From: Brachionus plicatilis
Lineage: Eukaryota; Rotifera; Eurotatoria; Ploima; Brachionidae
Reading direction: 5' to 3'
Length of the DNA stretch: 64,000 bases
NCBI GenBank assembly: GCA_010279815.1
Contig: QEOQ01000121.1
Location: 189,491-253,490, forward strand
A program made the translations under genes and the position numbers. Under the pieces are notes generated by a model. The model did not search any database, was not told where the DNA came from, and was given only the letters and a program-made list of their open reading frames with translations. How positions within the stretch are numbered: position 1 is the stretch's first letter; each line of letters starts with the position of its first letter. This document shows positions 49,305 through 60,900 of this stretch, piece after piece.

Positions 49305-49625
49305 GTTTATTTTATAGCTAATTTTAATAAATTCTTATTTTTTCATCAAAAAGTAATCAATCTCAACAGAACGTAAGTATTTTCGAAGAACAGGTAATTA
49401 ACAGCCTTTTTTAAACGTTTTGAATTGAAAATTAGATGAAATTTTTTTAAAATAATAATTTTATCATTTTAATTTATTTTATTTAATTTGAAGCTAATGT
49501 CATTGAAATATTTTTTTTTAAGATTTTATTTATTTTTCAAATATTATCTGGATTAAGAATTGAATTAAAATTTTTGAAAATTTAAAATTTTGTTGAATTA
49601 AGGCTGAAAAAATGAACATAAAATT

Positions 49626-52600
49626 TCAAAATTGAATATTATTTATCAAAGGTGGATGATGAGAAATCAAGTGAATACGATCATTGACAAAGTATTCAAT
49701 TCTGGCAATTATTTCATAATCTGGCACACTTAATGAATTCATCTCAAGACCAACTTTTTTGGCAACTACGTTCCTGAAATCAAGAAGCTAAAAAATAAAG
49801 TTATTGTATCCATTTTGAAATTTTTTTAAAAATAATTTACTTGATGTTCTCTTGTTTTTGTCTTATTATATTCAATTTTGACTGATCTAAGCTCATCGCT
49901 CAATGCTTTTATTGAATTATCAGAAGATGATTTTGTTTGATCAAGATGGCTTGTGGTCGAATCAATATCTTCCCTTAAATTTCCAATCCTTATCATATAA
50001 CTGTCGCAGGCAGTTTCTAATTCAGCAATTTTAAGTTTTTGCTTATCAATTTCTGTATCTTTAGTGGCAATTTGAAACTTTAAAAAAATTAAAATTTGTT
50101 GAATAGTGGCTTTTTAAAAGAAATTACCTTTAGATTATTAATATCCATTAAATGAGATTTCAAGTGTGAATTTTCACTCTTACAATTAGCTAGTTCTTCA
50201 TTCAACCTCTCGATTTTAATCTTTAATTTTTTACCATTAGTGACCATTTTATCATATTCAGTTCGGATATCACTCCGACCAAATTTTTCCTCTTCCAAAT
50301 CAGCCAATTTTTTGCGCAAAAGTTCCAAATGAATATCTTTATTGTTTAATTGTTCACGTAAGGAGTTTATTTTTTCTTCGTGACTAAATTTTTCAACATT
50401 GACAGGCTCTGGAGTTGTTTTTTTTGTATTTATTTTATACAAAATTATATCTATACATTTGTCAAGACTTGGAATTGAATTGATTATATTTTCAGGTGGA
50501 ATTTCGAAAGAATTTGCCAAGCTTTCTACAACTTTTACAATCTTTTTTAATTAAATGTAAAAATTATTCAAATTTAAACTCATTCAAAATAAACTTTTTC
50601 TCTTTCAACTAAAAGTGATTCAATTTTCATTTCTTTTTCATTCAATTTTGATTCTAAATCAAAAACTTTGTCTTCTAAAGCTTTTAAAACAGTTTTGTTT
50701 GAGTCCAAATGAAATTTAATGCCCAATTTTTGCTCAGATTCAGCTTTAATATCATGACTTAGAATTTTAATTTTTTCTTCAAGTGATCCAATCATCTATA
50801 AAAAAATATTTAAATTCTATTTTGACAATAAAATAATTTTAAAAGATTACTAAGCCTCTATGCTTGCTCGATAGCATTAATAATTTAATTTTTTCTTTAA
50901 TTTCATGTTTATTCGATTCAACTTGAAAATAATCGTCCGATAAAAGAGAGGCTACTTCCTCTATAAAGGCTTTAAATTCAACCTGTTGTTCAGATAGCAG
51001 TTTTTCCAAATCTTTTAATTTGTATTCATTTTCGGCACACTTTTGTTCCTCCAAGTCAAGTTTTTTGCTTACGGATAGCCACACTTGTTGTGTATTGTTG
51101 GTCTTTTCTTTTAATTCCTCCATTTTTTGCTCAATTATTTCTTTGGACGATATAGCTGCATCTTTTTCCTTTAATTTATAAAATTATTTTAAAAAATTCT
51201 TAAAAGTTTTAGTTTTAGTTTAAACACAAAAAAGTAATTTACAGCTCTGAGATTATCAGTAGATACTTTATACTCAAGTATTTGCGATTCTAAAGTACGA
51301 ATTTGGTTTTTGAGATCTGAGATAAATTTTTTATTTAAGTTATTTTCAGTCTCGATGAATGTGTATTGTTGGTTGAATTCTTCATTTTTTCCTTTGCTGA
51401 TCAAACTTTCGGTTCTCATTGCTTTTAACTTAATTAATAATTTAAATTCTTTGTCATTTTTTATTTTCTTTATTAAATACTTTTTCAGCAATCGATTCAA
51501 AATTTTCGCTTTCGGACAATTCAACTGTCCTAAGAATTAAGTTAATGTGATCGTTGCTGTTTTTTAATTTTTCTTCCAATTCTTCTTTCTCCATTAGTAT
51601 CTCTCTGTAATATGGTAAAAATATTTTTTTATCTGAATGAATAAAATACCTATTTTTTGATTCCAGCTCGAGAATCTTTGACTGCAATTCTTTGTTATCA
51701 TTTTGTAAGACATTAATTGTAATGGTTGACTTGTTGCGAACATTTTCATAGCTGACCAAATCATTTTCAAATTGAGATAATTTTGCCGACTTTTCATCAC
51801 TTTCTTTACGTAAATCTTCTATTTTAATTTTTAGTAGATCAATTTCATTTTTTTGTTCAATGATTTTTTCTTCTTTTACAGAAACCTTTGCTTTCTCTTC
51901 TGAAAGCTAAAAAAAAAAAATCAGTTCATAAATTTACTTGAGAAATACTGAAAAGGAAAATTACCTGAAAAGATACTGTTTCATATTTGGTCTCCAAGTC
52001 TTTTTTTACACTATCAAAAGCGTTTCTTTCTATGTTTAGAAATCTTTCAAACTAAATCAAATTAAATTTTTCAAATTACGAATTCAAGTCAAAAAGATAC
52101 TTCATAATTTTCTTCGTGGCGTTCAGTTTTCGGTTCCCTAAAAAATCAGATTATTTTTTAAATTTTCAACATTTATTTAATTAAATTAGAATTTTTAAAT
52201 CTATTAAAAAAATTTAATTTATCGAATAATACATATTAATCGAAACTTAAAAGCATAAATTTTTAATTTAAGCGAAGATATTGGTTTAAAAACAATAAAA
52301 ATTTTTAGTTTATCTTTGAAGATTTGAGGATTTAATTTTAAATTATGGAATCAAATGAAAAAAAATTTTTAATATAGTTTCCAAGAAGAATAATTAAAAA
52401 AATTTTTTATATTATAATAAACGTCAATAAAATTGAATCAAATTTACGTCTTAAATCCAAATCTAACCCAATTTTAAAATCAAAAAATTTTTTTAAAAAA
52501 TTATTATTTTAAAACATATATAACAATTTATCACTTTGCATCAGTTAATATGAAAAAATAATGAATCATTGATAATTTAAAAAATTGTCAAAATATCGTT

Positions 52601-54591
52601 TTTTAAAAAAAGTAACTTTGTTTTAAGAAATTAATATATTTTAAAATTCTGCTCTTCTTAATGCCGAAAGGAGCTTTGGAAATTAAATAAACTTTAAAAA
52701 AAAATCTTCCCTTATTTTAAAATTTTTTCAACACTTTTGTGTTAATTTTAGTAATTTTTAAAAAGACAAAGAAGTATTATTTTTCACTATTTATATTCTA
52801 AAACTTCAAATATGATATTCAAAAATTAAGTGACAAAATTAAGATTTTAGTCCAATACTTGATTAATTTATTTCCATTTTTTTAAAATGCATTTTAAACA
52901 GACTGCTATCGCTTTCATTTAAAAGTTTTGTTTTATCATATCTCAATTGAAATTTTATGGATACAACAGTTAAAAATGTATTGTGAAATTTAATTATAAT
53001 TTAAGAAATAGTAGAGATCTGGTTGAGCCAAAGGCATTTAGATTTATCTGATAAATGGTATCAATATCCATTTTTAACAATCTGGTTTTTTCAGATTTAA
53101 AAAAAAAAATTTAACTGAAAATTATAATTGTTTAATTCTTTCATTTTACTTTGTTTTAATAAATGTTTTTGTGAAATACATTACAAAATGTTAAAAAGAT
53201 AAAAATGATAAAAAGAACAGAAACAAATCTAAAAAAATTGAATAACTTTTTTCTAACAGTTTACAATTAGTTCCGTGAATGGGACATGTGCAACATTCAA
53301 AGTTGCATCAACTGTCTAAACTCTGCAGAAATTAAATTTCAATATATTCGAGCATAGTTTATTTTGCAGAGATCTTTCACATCATTAGCAGACTTTGACA
53401 GTACTAATTTTTAACTATTAAAAAAAAGTTATTCAATTTTTTATCATTTTGTTCTGTTCTTTTGTACTGAACTTCACAAAATCAATAAATTTAAAACTTT
53501 TATTTATTTATAAAACCTAATTAATTTTGAAACAAATAAAATTTTAAGTTTCACTAGCCTCTGATAAAATTTGAAACGTAACTTTTAAAATTACATATTT
53601 GAATTTTGTTTCGATTTAAAAATTGTTTTCAAATTTTTTTGTTATTAAAAAATTACCTTAAACTTGACAATCTTCCAATGAGTCTGTCTTTTTTTTCATT
53701 ATCAGCCTTGAGCATTTTCATTTGGTCAATTAACTAAATTTGTTTAAATAATTTTAAAAAAAATAAGTAATTTTAATTGGAAATTATAAAAAGTAAACAT
53801 CGTTTAAAAAATCTTCACAAAGAACTTTAAAATCTAAACCTAAAACGTTGTTTACTTTTAGTTATCTTTATATCTAGACTTCTTACGTCAGCTATAAATT
53901 TTCGATTTTCAATTTCACTTAATCTGTTGGCAATATTTGTACTTGAAACTAGCACCGAATTAGACATAGCATCAATTCTTTGAGAGCGAGCTGTATTCAT
54001 ACTAGCGTTCTCATTAACTAGTCTAGGTAAAAGAAACGATCTGGATGTAAAATTATCGCCATTTAATAGATCAATTTTTCTCATAACATTTTCTGTAATC
54101 TTTTTAATAGTTTCCTGTGCTGCGTTGGTAGAGTATTTTAAGGATATTTCAGTGAACAAAAAATTATTTTCCCTTGCGAACAATTCAGCATCCTTTTTCG
54201 AAACTGCTCTTTGATCCTCTAAGTCTGTTTTGTTACCTATAATTATAACTGATGAATTACTGTCTATCAGAGACTTTATCATTTCGATTTTGGTTTTAAG
54301 GTTGATAAAAGAATTTTCACTGGAAATATCATAAAATGCCAGAATGCCACTGGATGTTTTACAATATTCGTTTACAAGATTTGAATTATTTTCTTTGCCA
54401 GAAGAGTCCCATATTTGGTACTTAATTTCGATTCCATCGAAGCTAGATAAATAAATCAACAGTTCTACACCGATTGTTGGATTGTATTCTTCATCGAATG
54501 GCTTGGAATCTAATTGTCTAGCGAAGCAAGTTTTACCAACCGATTCACTACCGACCAAACAATATTTTACTTTCAAACGCTGATCGCCCAT
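49626..54591 (-). CDS. Rab-like GTPase fused to a CCDC170-like coiled-coil protein (left paralogue)
   Basis: About 930 residues in 12 predicted exons. Exon 1 (54591-53887, 235 residues) is a full Rab/Ras-fold GTPase: P-loop GSESVGKT (14-21), switch I Thr 39 (NPTIGVE), WDSSGKE (61-67, Lys where the catalytic Gln usually is), NKTD (120-123), TEIS (147-150). After ENRKFIAD a GTAAGA donor (53886) splices in phase 0 to a TTTAG acceptor and the coiled-coil exon LIDQMKMLKADNEKKDRLIG (53733-53657). The rest is continuous heptad-rich coiled coil (ITINVLQNDNKELQSKILEL, HEIKEKIKLLMLSSKHRGL, LRKKLADLEEEKFG), ending LLDFRNVVAKKVGL...DYEIIARIE. Exon order and several junctions match the right paralogue. 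CCDC170 is known as a cilium/microtubule-associated protein. If the first intron is retained, the frame ends at 53827 (KQRFRFRF), giving a free GTPase without a prenylation Cys. The fusion awaits RNA proof; the GTPase and coiled-coil calls are firm. Confidence 0.8.
52138..53656 (-). other. 1.5-kb intron of the Rab/CCDC170-like gene
   Basis: It lies between RLIGRLSSL(R) and EPKTERHEENYE; the codon AG|G is split. It contains the family A MITE at 53168-53482. The right paralogue has a large intron (1.4 kb) shortly after the equivalent exon. Confidence 0.7.
53168..53482. mobile_element. MITE, family A, copy 2
   Basis: The left end TTTTGTGAAATACATTACAA and GAACAGAAAC...AAAATTGAATAACTTTTTT mirrors the right end AAAAAAAGTTATTCAATTTT...GTTCTGTTC...ACTGAACTTCACAAAATC. 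It shares TAGTTCCGTGAATG and the TTGCATCAACTGTC box with the 36575-36898 element. It sits inside an intron of the Rab/CCDC170-like gene. Confidence 0.75.
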
Positions 54592-57500
54592 TTTTTAATT
54601 TAAAAAGTTTGCATTCCTAAATTTTATATTTAATTATTGATCTAAAAAAATTATATATTTAATAATTTTTTTAAAATAAATTCTAATTAAAAAAAAAGAC
54701 CTTGGCAAAAATTATTTGACAAGCTTTTCGTATCTATAACTGTAAGTAATCAAAGTTGGTCAATGGAACTTTAGAGTAATGTAAGCATCAACTACCTATG
54801 TCCTTTGACATTTTGAGAATTCATTGTTTTTAAATTTAATATTTTAACTTTTTATCTATAATATACAACCCTTTATTAAAAGGGCCGATTTGACATTTTT
54901 GACTCACACATTTTTTTATTTTTTTTCCTAAAAACAAACTTTGTTAATATATTTAATGTACAATTACATAAAATATACAGGCTTTTTTTGCAATCACTAG
55001 TTTATTGGATAAAAGAATTTAATCTCCCAAATTTAAATAAATGAATTTAATTTTTAAAATCACGAGAGTTGTCAATCTCATTAATTTAGCGAAATACATA
55101 TATATTTGACATTTGAAAAATCAAAAAGTGATTCAATCTACACTCCCTAATCCTGATTTATTTTGTCTCAGAAAACTTGAGATTCGATAAAATTTTCTAT
55201 AGTCACGATCCTCCTTTAAAACTTCTTTTTTAATTCTGTCATTTTGTTCGATTTGTTTTGTTATTCAAAAGAATTTAATTAAAACATTTAAAATTAAGAA
55301 TACTTTGAAATTATTTATTTAATTTTTACTTCTTCTTTAAGATAATTTATCTTAAAAAGATAAAATATAAAATATTATTGCTGTTTATTTCAATTTATTT
55401 GATAATAAAACACAAAAAATATTTCTGTTGTTATCATTAGTTGTCTCACAGCCAATGTTTTGCAAAATAAATTTTTAAAATGATAAAAATAGACTACATT
55501 AAGACATATGATAACTATTTTTAATGTTTATTACTTTTATTTTTGAGGCTAGTAAATTTTATTATTTAGATCACTGGTCATATAATACTAAATGATTTAT
55601 TTAGTAATGAGTTCGACCCTAAAATTATGAAAATGAGTTTTAAAAATGAGATAAATATTTTTTGGCCAAAAATATTGCTATTTTAAAAAGTGCTACTTTA
55701 CGTAAGTGAGTCGAAAGATTCTTTTTATATTTTTTTAAATATCTTAAATTATGGATTAAATTGACATATAACTAAATTAAAAAATTTAAATGTCAAAAAA
55801 CTCATGTTATTAATTTTTCAACACAAAAAAAAAGTTATTTCCTTTTTTTAATAGTTAAAACAAAAAAAATTTTAAAAAATTCTAAATAAAATTCCTTCAG
55901 TGAAATCAAAATCATTTAAAATATATTTTTTTCTAACAAAAACTTCAAGCACTATTAAGTTTAAATCTCGTGATTTTGATTGATTTAAATTTTATTAACT
56001 TAATAAATATCCTTAATGATCAAAAAAAATTTGTTGATAAGTAATTTTTTTGGCGCTTGAAAGTATGACATAAGGATCTTGGTAAAGCTTTAAACTTCAA
56101 AGATCAAAAAATTTTGGTGGAGATACCAAAATCAAAAAATTCAAACCCAAGGGAGTAAATTCTTAAAAAGATTTTTTTTAATTTTTGAAAGTTTAATTGT
56201 TTGTTATAATAAAAAATTATGCTAATCTCTATTTTTTTTTAAAATTTGAATTTATATTTCCGATGCTTTTGTTGTTTTGTGTTTTTTTTGTAATAAAAAA
56301 ATTTAACTAAAATAATCAATTTTTACATTTTTTATTTAAAATTACCTTTTTACCAAATTATTCTTTTCTTTCTAATTTTTTTCCAATATAAATTTTATGA
56401 GATATATAATTAGAAAAATTTAAATAAAAAAAAGATTTGTCTGAAAAAATTACGGCAAATTTTAGTTTCTCTTAAATTAACCGAATTTCATGGAAAATTA
56501 CGATAATTTACGAGAATTTTCGTAATTCGTTAATTATGTCTTTTAAGATTTTGAGTTATCGTAATGAATTACTGTATTTTGTCGAATTACGAAAATTAAT
56601 TTAAATTTGGTAAAATCATCGTATCAAATCACCACTGTTAATTACATCTTCTAAATTTAATAATTAAAAAATTATTAAATAGAAATAATTATAAATTTTA
56701 GCATTAAAGTTTGGTTTATTTAAAAAGTTGAATAAAAACAATTACAAATTTTTACCTGAAAAAAAAAGTAAATTTTGAAAATTATGTTTATGGAAAAAAT
56801 TTCTTTCCCAAGATGTTCGAATTCGGGTGAAATAAATATTTATAGACGTACAATATTTAAATGTTATCGAAAAATACCAGAAAAACTGGAGCAACATATT
56901 GCCTGGTCGTCTAAAACGTTTAAAATATAAGATATTACAAAATAGATTTTCATAAATTTAAATCTAAATTTAAATATTGAATTGTATTTAATAAGTGAGG
57001 ACAAAAGACAAAAAAAAAATTGTAATTTTAATAAACCAGACATACATAAATTTTCTTAGAGTTAATCAAGTAATTGAATGAGCTATTTTTAAAATATTTA
57101 GAAAAAAATTAGGGTCCTTAAATTAAATTTGAATAAAAAATTTAAGCCTTAAACTAAAAAAGAATACCTTTTCAAGCAAACTTAACTGTGAAGAATTTTC
57201 AAAACTATTAACAATTTATTGAAATACTCAGAGCAATTTTATTTTTAAATAGCTAATTAAAAAAAGAAAAAGAGAACAATTTTGAATCAATTGCATGACT
57301 ATAATTTGTTCGCTGATTAATAATTGTTTTAAGTTTAAAATAAATCCTTTATTTAAAAAATGTTTTCGGATAAAAATTAAAATCGAGATTAAAAGAGCGA
57401 TTTTAAATTTTATTTTAGCTCCTTAGTATTTTTGATTAAATAACTAGCAACCGATTTAATTTTTTTTGATTTATTTTTTTCCATAAGTTATTCATTGTGT

Positions 57501-57936
57501 GTTCGTATAATGATTTATTAGCTATCAAGTAAATAACAAAATTCACTTAATTTTGTGATTCTAAATTTGCTCAAAGGCTTTTTAAATTCGCTTTTTGACG
57601 GAGGTCGGTCGCCTTTATACCGAATGTAAAGCAAATTTTTCAAAATATTTTCATTTTACCATGGTAACAAAAAACACCAAAAAATTCAAGACCAATAATA
57701 ATTAGATGAAAAAATATAATTTTTTAGTTGAAATGCACCTTTGCTTCATTGTTTCTGTAGAGAAAAAATTTAGTAAATTCCATACAAAATTTCAATGAAT
57801 TTTTTATCTATATTAATCATAAGTGGATAAATCTAGGCGTTAACGAAAAATTTGTTTGTTGCTATTTGTTTAATTTTTTTTTTAATTTTCGCTAAAATTA
57901 TTTTTTTTTGAATGCACTTCATTTAGATTTTTAGCT
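54592..57936. other. Divergent intergenic region between the two CCDC170-like paralogues
   Basis: About 3.3 kb between the start codons of two head-to-head paralogues, so it should contain both promoters. At 56450-56640 the words TTACGA/TCGTAA recur many times on both strands (for example TTACGATAATTTACGAGAAT). No exon or transposable element is recognised. Confidence 0.55.
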
Positions 57937-60900
57937 ATGTCTAGTTACGTGCTTGATAGAGAATTGCTCCTGAATTCGTTAGCCTCAGCTCGGGCTACTG
58001 CTCAATCCACAACCAACTGGATAGACGCAAATTCTAATACAGCTTTGCTTGGAGCAACTGTTTACCAACGAAACACAGATAATGAATTCAAAAGACAAAT
58101 GGCCGATGTAAGTCTACTTAAATTCTTGCACCTTATTTGAAGAATTGATTTTTTAAAATTTAAAAAATTAGCTATATATAGCACTAAAATTAGTTGATTA
58201 AGTTCCAACTAAATAAAATGTTTAATATTTTTTTTAATTTGTATTTTAATATAATTAATTAAAAACTATTTTAAATGTGAAAAGAAATATTTTTTTATTT
58301 AGGGATTTTTTATTTTTTAATTACTAAAAACTCAATTTTACTCTTTTAGCTACAAGATCAGCTGAAAATGATGAAAAATGACATTGAAAAAAAAGACAAA
58401 TTGATATCAGAATTATCAACTTACCGCGAAATTGAGAGACTCAAAAATACCGAAAAAGTAAGTAAATCTACTTTTAAACTCTAAAATTAAAATGATTAGT
58501 TAGGATTAAAATTAAAGGATTTAGATCTAAAAAATTGACGTAGTTAATTTTTTTGAATTTTTCTTTTAAGGAATATAAAATCACTTACAGAATAAGTTCA
58601 GTAGTGATTTCTGACTTGATTAAAAAACCTCGGCCCATGAGTAAAATTTAAAATTTGATGTTATTAAATATCAATTTTTTTCGCATTAAGGGATATTAAT
58701 TAATTTGATAAATTTAAATTTTAATTCTTTTTTGGCGGTATATTTAGTAAATTCTTTGATTTGAATGAATTTTTTTATTTAGTAATGCTCTAGAACTCTA
58801 GCCCTTATTTTGAGCAAAGACTAAAATAAAAAGTTTATTTACTGATTATTTTGAATTATTTTTAGTTTTATTTTTGATTTTGGTTTTTTGTTATTTGTTA
58901 TAAAATACTACATACAGAAGGAAAATGATTTTTTTATTATTTAAAATCTAGGATATAGAATGTATTTTAATTTTGGCAAAAATTAGGTAATTTAAATTTT
59001 TTTTCCAAAATACAAGTCAAGCTAAACATAAAGACATTATGAATTCCAGAACGAAACAAATATGGAAAAGCTTAAAAACTTTTTTTTCAGAAGCCCAAAA
59101 TTGGTATACAAATATACTTAAAAAAAGTTTATTAAATAATTGGGAAGCTCTATAAAGTAAGTGTAATTACTAAAATATACTCTCCTAGCACTGGGAATGG
59201 AATCATTATCTATACCCATGAGTTCGTGTGAAGAACACGGGCTTATAATTAAGACAAGATGTGAGCTTATATTAATTTTTTTATGTCAGTATCTAGAAGC
59301 GTCTATCTTCTGAGATACGTGACAAGTATATTAATTCTTACTTATCAGTTGAGAAGATGATGATCAAGTGATACGTGGGGTGTATTACATAGGAAATTCA
59401 TTGCATGTATCAGATGTAACAGATCCAATTCTAAAAAAAAGTTTTTATGTTTTTTCATGTTTATTTTGTTCCGGAATTCACAATGTCTTTATGTTTAGCT
59501 TGATTTGTGTTTTGGAAAAAAATTTAAATTGCCTTATTTTTAACAAAATTAAATTATATTCTTTATAATAAAGAATCTTTAATAAAAATTAATTTTTCAA
59601 TTAATTAAAATAATGCTTTTTTTCGAACCTCATATAAATCTGGATGGTCGATATCAAAATTTATTTTTTATTAAAATTTTATATAATCTTTTGTACATTT
59701 TTTTTTCAAATAAATTTCTTAAACATCATTTTCAGTTCCCAAGAGTTAAGTTCGCATGGTTAGGTTCTTTTAAAAATTCATCAAATAAAAAAATCATTTT
59801 TTTTAATAGAGAAATAAAATTTGGTTATTTTTTCATTCTATTTTTACCAAAATTGTTTTGAATAAATTTTACAAACGAAATTATTTTTTTAAGTACGAAT
59901 CTGTATTGACAGTCGAAAAAACTCAAGTTGAAATAATCAGAAGAGAACTTGATTCAACTTCGAACAAACTCGAAGCAGTCAGCACAGAAGTATGAAATAA
60001 AAAAAACTCAAAAAATTTTTTTCTAAATCTATTTAAATAAAAAAATAATAGCTTGCAGAATGCAAAGTTAAAGTTCAAGCAAGGGATGAGAGAATCAATG
60101 AGTTAAAAAGAGAAATGGACTCAATGAAAAGCGAAAGTTCCACAATGAATGCACTTATTGTTGCCCAAAAAAACCGAATCCGCGAACTCGAAAATGAAAT
60201 GAACAGTTTTGAGCAAGTTGCCAGCAAGTCAGGCATCACTATTAACACTCTACAAAAGGACAATAAAGACTTGCAGCAAAATATCCTAGAACTTGAATCA
60301 AGAATAAGAACTCATATGAATGAGAGAGAGGAAGCGGAACGTAAAACAGAAGCCTTAGTGAGCAAGCTGAATGAATTGGCTACTAAAGTAACATCTATTA
60401 CCGGAGTAGAAATTACCAGCAATGCCGCTGGCCTCGAACTATTGATCACAAAAATTGGAGATATTGTCAATGAGAATTCCATGGTTAAAGGAAAACTGGT
60501 CACAACAAGTGACCAGTATACCACTAGTGAAGCAGAGAATAAGGCTAATCGAGAAACAATTCAGCGGATGGTTGACGAATTGAACAAAATAGAGAAGGAG
60601 TCAATCAATAGTAGAATTGCAGCAGATAATTTGAAAGCTGAACGAGACTCTGCTTTGACTACCAATTCGGTCTTGGAAAAAGAAATTGAAACTTTAAAAG
60701 AAAGAATCAGCAATATTCAAGCGGCATGGCAGGCGACCAAAACCGAGCTCGAAACCAAAGAATCGGTCTATTCAGCACAAGCGGCCAACTTAAAACAAAA
60801 TGAATATGATTTGCTCTATAACAAAAATTGCCTTTCAGCTTTCAAGGAACAAGTTTCGACTTTATTGAGCGATAGTTTTGTCAAAGTTGAAGCTAATGAG

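Larger units (their letters stand above)
46731..49625. other. Intergenic region with foldback element, palindrome and direct repeats
   Basis: About 2.9 kb between EMC10 and the 3' end of the left CCDC170-like gene. It contains the family B foldback (46980-47550), a locally GC-richer patch with a palindrome (48285-48470), and a two-copy direct repeat (48692-49304). A plus-strand frame at 47658-47918 is hydrophobic and low-complexity and is not supported as a gene. Confidence 0.55.

Noticed and set aside
53827..53886. Treating the Rab-like GTPase as a separate gene ending RFRFRF
   Set aside because: The canonical GTAAGA donor, shared with the paralogue in position and phase, makes the spliced fusion the better model; the free form is kept only as a possible retained-intron product.
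59368..59861. Two plus-strand frames inside intron 2 of the right CCDC170-like gene
   Set aside because: Not coiled coil, no matching splice phases, and the flanking exons join without them.
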